DNA of 64,000 nt. Origin: Rhizobium sp. RU20A. Its GTDB lineage: Bacteria; Pseudomonadota; Alphaproteobacteria; Rhizobiales; Rhizobiaceae. A model generated the notes under the pieces. The model was not told the DNA's origin. It did no database searches and saw only the letters and a list, made by a program, of their open reading frames with translations. Positions 55,458-64,000 of the stretch are shown here, in pieces. Both the position numbers and the translations under genes were made by a program. The stretch spans positions 186,001-250,000 of the forward strand of contig NZ_FTMB01000005.1 of assembly GCF_900155885.1 (NCBI RefSeq), read 5' to 3'. Each line of letters opens with the position of its first letter. The first letter of the stretch is position 1.

Positions 55458-57919
55458 ACGACCCTCCAGATTTCCTTTGCGTATTGCCGGATCGTCCGGT
55501 CGGAGGAGAACCATCCCATCCGTGAAGTGTTCCGGATGGTCTTCGAATACCAGACATGCGGATCGGTCCAGAGCGTATCGACTTCGCGCTGGGCCTTGGC
55601 ATAGGCATCGAAGTCGGCAGCGACCATGAACCAGTCGTGATTGTAGAGGCCGTCCACGAGTCCGGCGAAGCGGCCGGTATCGCCCGGCGAGAAGACGCCG
55701 GAAGAGATGGCGGAGAGCGCCTGCTGCAGTTCACGGGAGCCTTCGATGATGGCGCGGGGATTGTGGCCGTCGGCACGGGTCTTGGCCACCTCCTCTGCCG
55801 TCATGCCGAAGATCTTGATGTTCTCTTCCCCGACATGGTCGCGCATCTCGACATTGGCGCCATCCAGCGTGCCGATGGTCAGCGCGCCATTGAGGCCAAA
55901 CTTCATGTTGCCGGTGCCGGAGGCTTCCATGCCGGCCGTCGAGATCTGCTCGGAAAGGTCGGCGGCGGGCACGATGACCTCGGCAAGCGAGACGTTGTAG
56001 TTGGGGACGAAAACCACCTTCAGCAGGCCGCGCACGGCGGGGTCGTTGTTGATGACCCTTGCGACGTCGTTGGCCAGTTTGATGATCAGCTTCGCATTGT
56101 GGTAGCTCGGCGCCGCCTTGCCGGCGAAGAGCTTCACACGCGGCACCCAGTCGAGCTCGGGATGCGAGCGCATCTGGTCATAGAGCGCGATGGCCTCGAT
56201 GATGTTGAGGAGCTGGCGCTTGTATTCGTGGATGCGCTTGATCTGGATGTCGAACATCGCGGAGGGGTCGAGGCGGATGCCCATGCGGCTCTGCACGAGC
56301 TTGGCGAGGCGCACCTTGTTGGCCCGCTTCACGGCCGCGAACTTTTCCTGGAAGTCCTTGTCGTCGGCGAATTTGTCGAGATCGGAGAGCGCCTCCGTCT
56401 CGTCCATGAAGCGATCACCGATCGCATCGCGGATGAGGGAGAACAGGCCGGGATTGCACTGCATCAGCCAGCGGCGCGGCGTGATGCCGTTCGTCTTGTT
56501 GTTGATGCGGGTGGGGTAGAGCCGGTGCAGGTCGGCGAAGACCGTTTCCTTCATCAGCTCCGTATGCAGGGCGGAGACGCCGTTGATCGAGTGCGAGCCG
56601 ACAAAGGCGAGATTGCCCATGCGCACACGGCGCTCGCCGCTTTCGTCGATCAGCGAGATCGAGCGGATCTGCTGGTCCGTGTGGGTCTTCTGCCGGCGAG
56701 CCTCCATCAGGATCATCGCATTGATGGCGTAGACGATCTGCATGTGGCGCGGTAGCAGGCGCTCGAACAGCGGCACCGGCCAGCTTTCCAGGGCTTCGGG
56801 CAGCAGCGTGTGGTTGGTGTAGGAGAAGGTGAGGCGGGCGATGCCCCAGGCCTGCTCGAAATCGAGGCCATGGACATCCGTCAGAAGGCGCACGAGTTCG
56901 GCGACCGCGACGGAGGGATGGGTGTCGTTGAGCTGGATCGAGACGGCATCCGGCAGTGAGGTGAAGTCGGGATATTGCTGCAGGTGGCGGCGCAGAATGT
57001 CCTGCAGCGAGGCGGAGGAGAAGAAGAACTCCTGGCGCAGGCGCAGTTCCTGACCGGCGGGCGTCGCGTCGGCGGGGTAGAGAACGCGGGCAAGGCTTTC
57101 GGCCTTGTTGCTTTCACGCAGCGCGCCGATGTGGTCGCCGGCATTGAAGGCGTCGAGCAGGATCGGATCGATCGGCGTTGCCGTCCACAGGCGCAGCGTG
57201 TTGACGCGGTTGGCGCGCCAGCCGACGACGGGCGTGTCATAGGCCGTGGCGATGACGCGCTCGGCCGGCTTCCAGACGTAGCGGGTCACTTCCTCGTCGA
57301 CATTGACAGTCTCGACGGCGCCACCGAAGCCGATTTCGTAGGAGCTTTCGCGCCGCTCGAATTCCCAGGGGTTGCCGTGGGCAAGCCAGTTTTCGGGCAG
57401 CTCCACCTGCCAGCCATCGGCCATCTGCTGGCGGAAAAGGCCGTGCACGTAGCGAATGCCGTAGCCGTAGGCCGGCACGTCCACGGTTGCCATGGATTCC
57501 ATGAAGCAGGCGGCCAGACGGCCAAGGCCACCGTTGCCGAGGGCCGCGTCCGGCTCAAGCTCGGCGATCACGTCGATGTCGACGCCGAGCGAGGTCAGCG
57601 CCAAGCGCATCTCGTCCATAATGCCGATATTGGTCATGGCATCGCGCATCAGGCGGCCGATGAGGAATTCGAGCGAGAGGTAATAGACGCGCTTCGAGCC
57701 CTCGGCGTAGGTGCGCTTGGTGGCGTCCATCCAGGTATCGGTGATGCGGTCGCGGGCCACCAGGATGGCGGCGGTCAGCCAGTCATGCGGCTTGGCGACC
57801 TTCGGGTCCTTGCCGATGCGATATTTCAGGCGTTCGAGGATTTCCGTGGCGAGCTGCTCGGGGCTCGACGTGCGAAGCGCCGGCGTCGGAAGCTCGCTGG
57901 ATTTGACCTGGTTCATCAT
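55454..57919 (-). CDS. glgP: Glycogen phosphorylase
   Basis: Releases glucose 1-phosphate from glycogen ends using PLP. The 821-residue GT35 enzyme has the PLP Lys in [10 protein letters not shown] near residue 665, the early G-L-G-R-L-A-A-C-F and the R-I-H-E-Y-K-R-Q phosphate contact. First gene of the operon glgP-glgB-glgC-glgA-pgm. Two consecutive ATG codons (57919, 57916) can start it; GGGG lies about 13 bases upstream. A TTGACA box with an AAGCGCTT palindrome lies about 75-100 bases upstream. Confidence 0.96.
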   Translation of the reverse strand: MMNQVKSSELPTPALRTSSPEQLATEILERLKYRIGKDPKVAKPHDWLTAAILVARDRITDTWMDATKRTYAEGSKRVYYLSLEFLIGRLMRDAMTNIGIMDEMRLALTSLGVDIDVIAELEPDAALGNGGLGRLAACFMESMATVDVPAYGYGIRYVHGLFRQQMADGWQVELPENWLAHGNPWEFERRESSYEIGFGGAVETVNVDEEVTRYVWKPAERVIATAYDTPVVGWRANRVNTLRLWTATPIDPILLDAFNAGDHIGALRESNKAESLARVLYPADATPAGQELRLRQEFFFSSASLQDILRRHLQQYPDFTSLPDAVSIQLNDTHPSVAVAELVRLLTDVHGLDFEQAWGIARLTFSYTNHTLLPEALESWPVPLFERLLPRHMQIVYAINAMILMEARRQKTHTDQQIRSISLIDESGERRVRMGNLAFVGSHSINGVSALHTELMKETVFADLHRLYPTRINNKTNGITPRRWLMQCNPGLFSLIRDAIGDRFMDETEALSDLDKFADDKDFQEKFAAVKRANKVRLAKLVQSRMGIRLDPSAMFDIQIKRIHEYKRQLLNIIEAIALYDQMRSHPELDWVPRVKLFAGKAAPSYHNAKLIIKLANDVARVINNDPAVRGLLKVVFVPNYNVSLAEVIVPAADLSEQISTAGMEASGTGNMKFGLNGALTIGTLDGANVEMRDHVGEENIKIFGMTAEEVAKTRADGHNPRAIIEGSRELQQALSAISSGVFSPGDTGRFAGLVDGLYNHDWFMVAADFDAYAKAQREVDTLWTDPHVWYSKTIRNTSRMGWFSSDRTIRQYAKEIWRVV

Positions 57920-57988
57920 GGAAAAGATTGCCCCTTCTTTCCAGTTTTCAAGACCCGCACCCTCCGGGTTGTATCGATTTATGCATCT

Positions 57989-58018
57989 ATCCGAAGCGCT
58001 TGCAATACATCTTGTCAA
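57989..58018 (-). promoter_or_regulatory. Candidate promoter and operator of the glycogen operon
   Basis: On the minus strand TTGACA is at 58018-58013, and a weak -10 match TCGGAT follows 18 bases later (57994-57989). The spacer ends in AAGCGCTT (58001-57994), the symmetric core of many LacI-type operators. The -10 match is weak and the regulator is not in the window. Confidence 0.4.
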
Positions 58019-58078
58019 GAAAGCCGGCACGCGGGCACGGCAGGTCATGTCCCCAACGGCACTTGTGGCAAGTTGTTG

Positions 58079-58116
58079 AAAAAAATAAAAAAGCCGCCTG
58101 CACAGGACAGGCGGCT
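58079..58116 (-). terminator. Intrinsic terminator of the TadG-like gene
   Basis: On the minus strand AGCCGCCTG (58116-58108) pairs with CAGGCGGCT (58100-58092) and is followed by TTTTTTATTTTTT. Confidence 0.9.
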
Positions 58117-58135
58117 CCAGCCGAGACTTGGTGGA

Positions 58136-59329
58136 TTACTTGCTGAGGCGGGTTGCGACGGCAGTGGCGCGTTCGCCGATGAACTTGAAAGCCGCCGTCA
58201 ACTGATCGCCGTCTTCTGCAGGAATGTAATGGGCAGGCGTCGTGGCGCAGTAGCGCAGCAGGTCCTGCCCGGCCTTCGGCGCCATGAATGGTACCGAGAA
58301 AACCTCGATCCCCGCCTTGCGTGCCTTGTCGCAGTAGGCCTTGGTTGTCGTATCGGCGCTTAGAATGTTGTTTACGCCATCGGTCAGCAGCACGATGAAC
58401 TTCGACGGTATCTGGCCGTTCTTGATCTTGTGTGCATTGTTTTCCGACAGCTTCATGAGCGAATCATAGGCTGTAACGAAAGCGGGCGCCGAGTTTGTGA
58501 AGCCGCTCGCTTTAAGATTGTTCACGTAGTCCATCGTCCGCTTCGTCCCCCAATCCAGGGGAGTAGGCTGGTCTGCATCGGTGCTGTAGGACGAAGCTCC
58601 CGTGCGAACGAGAGACTGCGTCGGATCTGCCTCGTTCAACGTCAGCACGAGTTTTCCGACCGCGTCCTTCAGCACTTCCAGCTTGGTGGCCGTGTCCTCG
58701 TAGGACCACGTACAGGTCGTCGGGACCCACTGATTATTGAAGCAGTTATAGGTATACGTTCGGGTGGTTCGCGTGTTGGTCTTTTCGTCCATCGATCCCG
58801 ACCGGTCAAGGACCAGATACATGGACAAGGCGTTCTTGGACTCCGTACTCGATGTCGCGGTGCCCGTGGAATTGATGACGGTAGAATCGTGGCCGAGCAG
58901 CCGCGTCAACGGCGTGAAATGAACCGTCGTGCCGGCGGTGACTTCGACCTTGTATTCCTTGGCATTGCCGAGGGTCGGCTTGACGGAGATCTTGACGACG
59001 GCCTGGGAGGCAATCTGCTCCGGCGTGCCGTCATTTTCACCCTCGTCAAGATTGCTTTTGCGCGAAACCTGGCCCTTCAGATATTCGAGCACGATCTTTC
59101 TGGCTTCATCTTCGCTGACGCCTTTTCCGGCGAGTGCGGATGCACCCGCCAGGGCTGCCGCATCCACAGCCCCCTGCATTTCCTGTTTCGTCAGGACCAT
59201 GCTCGCCATGTCCAAGACAATGCCCCCGGCACCGATCAGCACGGGCAGCGCCAACGCGCCCAGCAAACCGAAATTGCCGCTCCTGTTGGACAAAAGACCA
59301 CGGGGATTGAAATGGCGTCGGCGTGTCAT
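58136..59329 (-). CDS. TadG-like protein with von Willebrand factor A domain
   Basis: A 397-residue protein with one N-terminal membrane segment (about residues 18-40; G-N-F-G-L-L-G-A-L-A-L-P) followed by the TadE/TadG-like K-Q-E-M-Q-G-A-V-D-A-A-A-L-A-G-A-S and, from about 165, a VWA domain with an intact metal site D-R-S-G-S-M and L-L-T-D-G-V-N. Such proteins are linked to Flp/Tad pilus assembly or cell-surface adhesion, but no tad genes are adjacent, so it is an orphan. It contains two Cys in F-N-N-Q-W-V-P-T-T-C-type spacing (C-F ... C-T) that could form a disulfide outside the membrane. ATG 59329 is chosen; upstream in-frame sequence belongs to the intergenic region. Confidence 0.86.
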   Translation of the reverse strand: MTRRRHFNPRGLLSNRSGNFGLLGALALPVLIGAGGIVLDMASMVLTKQEMQGAVDAAALAGASALAGKGVSEDEARKIVLEYLKGQVSRKSNLDEGENDGTPEQIASQAVVKISVKPTLGNAKEYKVEVTAGTTVHFTPLTRLLGHDSTVINSTGTATSSTESKNALSMYLVLDRSGSMDEKTNTRTTRTYTYNCFNNQWVPTTCTWSYEDTATKLEVLKDAVGKLVLTLNEADPTQSLVRTGASSYSTDADQPTPLDWGTKRTMDYVNNLKASGFTNSAPAFVTAYDSLMKLSENNAHKIKNGQIPSKFIVLLTDGVNNILSADTTTKAYCDKARKAGIEVFSVPFMAPKAGQDLLRYCATTPAHYIPAEDGDQLTAAFKFIGERATAVATRLSK

Positions 59330-59472
59330 GGGTCTCTCGCAGGAGAACTTGATCGTCGTTACTTTATCCAAGGTCCGTTTCAAGGCCGTTGCTGCTAAAT
59401 TTAGAATTTTAGCGATCGACGCAAAAACTTGGCGTTTTTTGACAGTGAGACGCCGCTTTGTCCGGCTTTGGG

Positions 59473-60357
59473 TCAGGCCGGCAGCACCGGCACCACGTCC
59501 ACGGCCTGTTCCGTCGTCTGGCCGCCATAGCTTTTCAGGATACCGATTACCGGGGCGACGTCGGCATAGTCGCGGCCGTGGCCGACCACGATGTGGTCGG
59601 TGCCGGCCGGGATGTCGTTGGTGGGGTCGAGTTCGACCCAGCCGGTGATGGGGCCGGCCCAGTAGCGCACCCAGGCGTGCATCGCGTCCGCCCCTTCCAG
59701 CCGTTCCTTGCCCGGCGGGGGAATGGTGCGCAGGAAGCCGCTGACATAGCCCGCGGGAATGCCGAGGCTGCGCAGCGCGACGATCATGACATGGGCGAAA
59801 TCCTGGCACACGCCGCGCTTCAGCTTGAAGGCGGCTGCCGGTGTCGTATCCACCGTCGTCGCTTTCGGATCGTAGGTGAAGTCCTTGTGGATGCGGGTGC
59901 AGAGCGCCCTGGCGATCTCGTTGACCGTCATGCCGTCGCAGACCGCAGTGCGGGCATAGGCGGCAATGGTGGCAACCTCGGGCAGGCGGGGGCTGACGCC
60001 CATGAAGTGGTGCGGAGAATCAGGATCGAGCGTCCAGACGGTCGCCAGCGCCGGTGCGAGATCGGCGAGTTTTGGCGAAAAGTCGGCGGTGATTGGCACG
60101 GGGTCGACGGTGACGCGGGCCTGCATGCGGATCATCAGCCGGTCATGGGCGGTGCGGAAGACGATGGATGTGGCAGCGTTGCGGAAGAAATCGGTGCTTT
60201 CGTGCCGCTCCTGCGGGGTCGGGACACAGCTGACGGAACCGGCGACGAGACGCTGGCGGCCCGGCTGCGAGAGCGGCAGCACGCGCACCATGTGCCGGCC
60301 GCCGGAGACGGGGACGTCATAGGCATAGGTGATCTTCAGATTGATGTCGTAGATCAC
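59473..60357 (-). CDS. Bacterial transglutaminase-like protein
   Basis: A 294-residue cysteine-peptidase-fold protein. An N-terminal beta-rich domain (about 1-90) precedes the catalytic core with Cys in R-G-V-C-Q-D-F-A-H-V, His in A-M-H-A-W-V-R and Asp in E-L-D-P-T-N-D. No signal peptide. It is the last gene of a three-gene unit, starting five bases after the ATP-grasp/alpha-E stop with a GTG. In related operons these proteins are predicted to make or cut isopeptide or amide bonds. No Anbu-type proteasome-like gene follows within the window. Confidence 0.9.
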   Translation of the reverse strand: MIYDINLKITYAYDVPVSGGRHMVRVLPLSQPGRQRLVAGSVSCVPTPQERHESTDFFRNAATSIVFRTAHDRLMIRMQARVTVDPVPITADFSPKLADLAPALATVWTLDPDSPHHFMGVSPRLPEVATIAAYARTAVCDGMTVNEIARALCTRIHKDFTYDPKATTVDTTPAAAFKLKRGVCQDFAHVMIVALRSLGIPAGYVSGFLRTIPPPGKERLEGADAMHAWVRYWAGPITGWVELDPTNDIPAGTDHIVVGHGRDYADVAPVIGILKSYGGQTTEQAVDVVPVLPA

Positions 60358-60362
60358 GGGGC

Positions 60363-62789
60363 TCAGCTCAGATAGGTTTGTGCAAGGACATCGGAGAGGT
60401 GCTCCAGATCCTGCTCGAAGCGGCGGTAGACGGCGGGGGTCATGCCGTCCGGCGTCATGACGGCGAGGCCAGCGTGCAGGCGCATCGCTTCGCGGTAGAA
60501 GGACGACATCTGCCCATTGGTGAAGGCGTTCGGCAAAAGCTCGACCTCGGTCTTGATCTCGTTCAGCTGGTAGAGGATCGAGCGCGGGTTCAGCGGGTCG
60601 AGCGCAAGCAGATCGGTGACCGTCAGCGAGGCGGTGGCGACGTTGTAGCGGCGGCGATGGGTCATGACGCTGTCGCCGATTTCCAGCAGCATGTCGTAGG
60701 CGCCGTCCGGCGTGTTCGGCCCGGTCATGTGGCCGAGAAGGCGCGTCATGTGCAGGCCGCGCTCCAGGTAGCGGCCAATCGACAGGAAGCGCCAGCCGGT
60801 GAAGCGGTACATGTTTTCATGCACGAGACCGGCAAAGCCCGCAAGCTTGCGCAGGAGAATGGTCATGGCGTGGGTGGCGTCGTCGCCGGCCTGGACGGTG
60901 GCGTGGAACTTGCGCGCGGTCTTGGCGAGATCGTTGAGCGCCAGCCAACCATCCGGCGAGAAGCGGTCGCGAATGTTGCTGGCAGAAAAGAGGGCGCTCG
61001 AAATATTGGCGAGCAGGCTCGACGGGACCGGCTGCTTGGTATCGATGTCGAGCGCCGCCAGATATTCCGTCACGTCTTTCAGAAGCGGCATGTCGGGATT
61101 GGCAGCTTCCGCGTAGCGGCCGTGCCAGGCACGCAGGATGCGCAGCGCCCCTTCGGCCCGCTCGATGTAGCGGCCGAGCCAGAAGAGATTGTCGGCTGCG
61201 CGGCTCGGCAGGCTGCCGGGCATGTTGCGGGTGAAGCTTTCCTCCGCCGGCAGCAGCGATGTGCGGGCGACGGGCTTGTCACTGACGATCCACACATCGG
61301 CCGCCGAACCGCCGGCCTGCATGGCAATGGCCGCGACATCGTCGCCCGAGCCGATGCGGGCAAAGCCGCCGGGCATGATCTGCCAGCCATCCAGCGTGCG
61401 GGCGGCAAAGACGCGCAGCGACATCGGCCGCGGCGTCAGCTTGCCGTTGACGAAGGCGGGCGTGGTGGAGAGCGTCACGGCCTCCTGGCCGACGAGCTTG
61501 GCGCCGTCGGTCTTCAGCCATTCGCCGATCGATGTCTTGGCGTTGTCGCGCAGGGTGGAGCCGAGAACGGATTGCTCGTTGTCGTCGAAGAAGGGGCGCA
61601 CGGAATAGGCCGGGCCGATGACCATCTTCTCGATATTGGCGGCGACATGCGCCTGCTCGGCCGCCTGCCCGCACCACCAGGTGGCGATGCTCGGCAGGCG
61701 GAGGTCCTCGCCCGTCAGGTGGCGCGAGATGCGTGGCAGGAAGGCGAGGAAGGCGCGGGTCTGCAAGATGCCGGAGCCGAGCGCGTTGACGATGGAGACG
61801 GAGCCGGCCCGCAGCGCCTCCACAAGCCCGGGCGTGCCGATGTGGGAGTTCTGGTTGAGCTCCAGCGGATCGGCAAAGGCGGCATCGAGACGACGCCACA
61901 GCACGCCGACGGGCTTCAGGCCAGCGACGGTGCGCACCATGACGCGGTCGCCGACCACCGTCAGGTCTTCGCCTTCCAGCAGCATGAAGCCCAGATAACG
62001 GGCGATGTAGGCGTGTTCGAAATAGGTCTCGTTGGCAACGCCGGGCGAGAGGACCGCGATGCGGTCTTCCGGGTGGCGTTTGCCGGCCTGCAGCGTGTCG
62101 CGGAAGGCGCCGAAGAAGCTGGCGAGGCGGTGCACATGTGTTTCGGCATAGACATCGGAGAAGGCGCGCGTGGTCGCCACGCGGTTTTCCAGCGCAAAGC
62201 CGGCGCCGGAGGGCGCTTCGGTGCGGTCCGACAGCACCCACCAGTTGCCATCCGGGCCGCGGCCGATTTCGAAGGAACAGAATTGCAGAAAATGGCCGTC
62301 GGCGGGCTTCACCCCGACCAGCGGGCGCAGGAATTCCGGATTGGAGCCGACCAGGGCCGGCGGCAGGAAGCCTTCCCGCACCAGTCGTCCCTCGCCGTAG
62401 ATATCGGCGACCACCTTCTCCAGAAGCTCGGCGCGCTGCACAAGGCCTTCGGAGACGACCTGCCATTCCTTTTCGTCGATGAGGACGGGAATGTGGGAGA
62501 GCGGCCAGTTGCGTTCGGTGTTTTCCTTGCTGCCATAGGCCCGGTAGAAGACGCCGGCATCGCGAAGATAGCGGTCGGCGCGGGCGAAGCGGTTGACGAG
62601 GTCGGTCTCGTCCATGCGGCCGATGGCTGCGAGCAGGTGCTGCCAGACGGGGCGCACTGCGCCCGACTTGTCCAGCATCTCGTCGGCGCTTCCGGGCAAG
62701 GCGGCATAGCCCGAGACGAGATCCGTTCGGGCCTTAGCCTTTGCCTGTGCCTGTGCCTTCAACTGCGGTTCGGCCGCCGATTTCACCAC
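60363..62789 (-). CDS. Circularly permuted ATP-grasp protein fused to an alpha-E domain
   Basis: An 808-residue fusion. Residues about 40-490 form the circularly permuted type 2 ATP-grasp domain (R-N-W-P-L-S-H-I-P-V-L-I, G-R-G-P-D-G-N-W-W-V-L-S-D-R, and L-P-R-I-S-R-H-L); residues about 500-800 are the helical alpha-E domain beginning S-R-A-A-D-N-L-F-W-L-G-R-Y-I-E-R-A-E. ATP-grasp ligases join a carboxylate to an amine; alpha-E is its constant partner, encoded separately in many genomes. Translation starts at GTG 62789, three bases after the upstream stop. An alanine/lysine-rich tail precedes the first domain. Substrate unknown. Confidence 0.92.
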   Translation of the reverse strand: MVKSAAEPQLKAQAQAKAKARTDLVSGYAALPGSADEMLDKSGAVRPVWQHLLAAIGRMDETDLVNRFARADRYLRDAGVFYRAYGSKENTERNWPLSHIPVLIDEKEWQVVSEGLVQRAELLEKVVADIYGEGRLVREGFLPPALVGSNPEFLRPLVGVKPADGHFLQFCSFEIGRGPDGNWWVLSDRTEAPSGAGFALENRVATTRAFSDVYAETHVHRLASFFGAFRDTLQAGKRHPEDRIAVLSPGVANETYFEHAYIARYLGFMLLEGEDLTVVGDRVMVRTVAGLKPVGVLWRRLDAAFADPLELNQNSHIGTPGLVEALRAGSVSIVNALGSGILQTRAFLAFLPRISRHLTGEDLRLPSIATWWCGQAAEQAHVAANIEKMVIGPAYSVRPFFDDNEQSVLGSTLRDNAKTSIGEWLKTDGAKLVGQEAVTLSTTPAFVNGKLTPRPMSLRVFAARTLDGWQIMPGGFARIGSGDDVAAIAMQAGGSAADVWIVSDKPVARTSLLPAEESFTRNMPGSLPSRAADNLFWLGRYIERAEGALRILRAWHGRYAEAANPDMPLLKDVTEYLAALDIDTKQPVPSSLLANISSALFSASNIRDRFSPDGWLALNDLAKTARKFHATVQAGDDATHAMTILLRKLAGFAGLVHENMYRFTGWRFLSIGRYLERGLHMTRLLGHMTGPNTPDGAYDMLLEIGDSVMTHRRRYNVATASLTVTDLLALDPLNPRSILYQLNEIKTEVELLPNAFTNGQMSSFYREAMRLHAGLAVMTPDGMTPAVYRRFEQDLEHLSDVLAQTYLS

Positions 62790-62792
62790 GCC

Positions 62793-64000
62793 TTACACTC
62801 CTGCCGGGCGCCTCAGGTCGAGCGTCAGGGGGAATTCGGGCGACGGCGTTTCCGGATAGAAGGTAAAGCCGCCGGCCGTGTGTCCCCAAGGCTCGAAGCG
62901 TGCCAGCCGGCGTGCCTCCGCCTCGTTGCCGTTGACGGGGAAGGTCTCGTAATTGCGACCGCCCGGATGGGCAACATGGTAGATGCAGCCGCCGATCGAG
63001 CGCCGCGACCAGGTATCGTAGAGGTCAAAGGTTAGCGGCGTGTTCACGGGCAGCACCGGATGCAGGCCGGAGGCCGGCTGCCAGGCCTTGTAGCGCACGC
63101 CGGCAACGGCAACGCCGGCTTCACCGGTCGCCGTCAGCGGCACGGGCCGGCCGTTGCAGGTCACGGTGTAGCGACCGGGATTGGCGGTCTGCAGCTTGAC
63201 CTGCACGCGCTCGACGGAGGAATCGACGTACCGCACCGTGCCGCCGATGGCCCCCTGTTCGCCCATGACGTGCCACGGCTCCAGCGCTTGGCGGATCTCG
63301 AGCTTGGAGCCCTCGTATTCCACCTCGCCGCAGAAGGGGAAGCGGAATTCGAGCTGGGCCTCGAACCATTCGGGCCGGAAATCGAAGCCATGGGCGCGAA
63401 GGTCGGCAAGGACGTCGAGGAAATCGGCCCAGACGAATTGCGGCAGCATGAAGCGATCATGCAGCGTCGTGCCCCAGCGCACGAACTTGCCGTCGATGGG
63501 ATAGAGCCAGAAGCGGGCGATGAGGGCGCGCACGAGAAGCTGCTGGGCCAGCGACATGCGCGCATTCGGCGGCATTTCGAAGCCGCGGAACTCGACGAGG
63601 CCGAGACGCCCGGTCGGGCCATCCGGGGAGAACAGCTTGTCGATGCAGATTTCCGAGCGGTGCGTGTTGCCGGTGACGTCCACCAGGAGGTTGCGAAACA
63701 GGCGATCGACCAGCCAGGGCAGCGGCGGGTGCAGGCCTGAATTGGGCAGCGGCACCTGCGAAAGCGCGATTTCCAGCTCGTAGAGGCTGTCGTGACGCGC
63801 CTCGTCGATGCGGGGTGCCTGGCTTGTCGGGCCGATGAAGAGGCCGGAGAAGAGGTAGGAGAGCGAAGGGTGGCGCTGCCAGTGCAGCACCAGGCTCTTG
63901 AGAATATCCGGACGGCGCAGGAACGGGCTGTCGAAGGGCGTCGAGCCGCCGACCACCACGTGATTGCCGCCGCCGGTGCCGGTGTGGCGCCCGTCGATCA
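62793..64000 (-). CDS. Large transglutaminase-family protein, DUF2126 C-terminal part (5' truncated by window)
   Basis: The C-terminal part of a DUF2126 protein; the reading frame stays open to the window end, beginning [17 protein letters not shown]. The full protein is usually about 1100 residues with an N-terminal transglutaminase-like domain, which would be outside the window. Visible segments [16 protein letters not shown]-type (E-F-R-G-F-E-M-P) and [10 protein letters not shown] are typical. It heads the operon with the ATP-grasp/alpha-E and transglutaminase genes. The family is thought to make peptide bonds or remodel amides, without an established substrate. Confidence 0.9.
   Translation of the reverse strand, partial: IDGRHTGTGGGNHVVVGGSTPFDSPFLRRPDILKSLVLHWQRHPSLSYLFSGLFIGPTSQAPRIDEARHDSLYELEIALSQVPLPNSGLHPPLPWLVDRLFRNLLVDVTGNTHRSEICIDKLFSPDGPTGRLGLVEFRGFEMPPNARMSLAQQLLVRALIARFWLYPIDGKFVRWGTTLHDRFMLPQFVWADFLDVLADLRAHGFDFRPEWFEAQLEFRFPFCGEVEYEGSKLEIRQALEPWHVMGEQGAIGGTVRYVDSSVERVQVKLQTANPGRYTVTCNGRPVPLTATGEAGVAVAGVRYKAWQPASGLHPVLPVNTPLTFDLYDTWSRRSIGGCIYHVAHPGGRNYETFPVNGNEAEARRLARFEPWGHTAGGFTFYPETPSPEFPLTLDLRRPAGV

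Noticed and set aside
60378-63035. An 885-codon open frame on the plus strand opposite the ATP-grasp/alpha-E gene
   Set aside because: Antisense shadow of a strongly supported gene; no motif or ribosome-binding site.

Overview
The window is a high-G+C chromosomal segment of an alphaproteobacterium, most probably a member of the Rhizobiaceae (Rhizobium/Agrobacterium/Shinella-like). This is inferred from the glgP-glgB-glgC-glgA-pgm-glgX order, a soxBDAG sarcosine oxidase operon, a speF-type leader RNA before an ornithine/lysine decarboxylase, an aa3 oxidase subunit IV of the alphaproteobacterial type, and palindromic intergenic repeats of the kind common in rhizobia. I saw no tRNA, rRNA, prophage, insertion sequence or CRISPR array.

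Layout. 1-2.4 kb: end of a DHA2 drug exporter and an exported metallophosphoesterase. 2.5-11.4 kb: carbohydrate region with a LacI-type regulator, xylB, xylA, a sugar isomerase/epimerase, a hexapeptide acetyltransferase, a Gfo/Idh/MocA dehydrogenase and a GH1 beta-glucosidase. 11.4-17.9 kb: HxlR regulator with divergent nitroreductase, a SocA/Panacea-type antitoxin with a small partner gene, TrhO tRNA hydroxylase, a CYTH protein, KDPG aldolase, a DUF533/TerB-like protein, a GNAT enzyme and a small membrane protein. 17.9-20.6 kb: NicO metal exporter with a DUF1007 partner and a LysR regulator. 20.8-24 kb: speF leader RNA and decarboxylase, GNAT, LysE exporter. 24-27.8 kb: heme oxygenase overlapping a bacteriophytochrome histidine kinase, then a Glyoxalase_8 protein. 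27.8-30 kb: WD40 protein and His-rich CobW GTPase. 30-34.5 kb: creatininase-like enzyme, MarR, LacI, 2-hydroxyacid dehydrogenase, class I glutamine amidotransferase. 35-38.7 kb: GGDEF/EAL protein, FeeM-like N-acyl amino acid synthase behind a large hairpin, oxidase subunit IV. 38.8-40.2 kb: TPR lipoprotein and ribosomal protein S21. 40.5-46.5 kb: soxBDAG and a MaoC hydratase. 46.5-58 kb: glycogen operon. 58-64 kb: TadG-like von Willebrand protein and a transglutaminase / ATP-grasp-alpha-E / DUF2126 cluster that runs off the end of the window.

Several blocks form self-contained modules: xylose to xylulose-5-phosphate (XylA, XylB); a full glycogen synthesis and breakdown set in one transcription unit; a red-light sensor whose chromophore is made by the gene just upstream; and a predicted peptide-ligation operon (ATP-grasp, alpha-E, two transglutaminase-related genes). 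The most novel candidates are the Panacea-type toxin-antitoxin pair at 12735-13627, which appears to have a leaderless promoter and a TTG-started partner, the FeeM-like gene whose ribosome-binding region is buried in a 16-pair hairpin (37451-37487), and the peptide-ligation cluster at 59473-64000.
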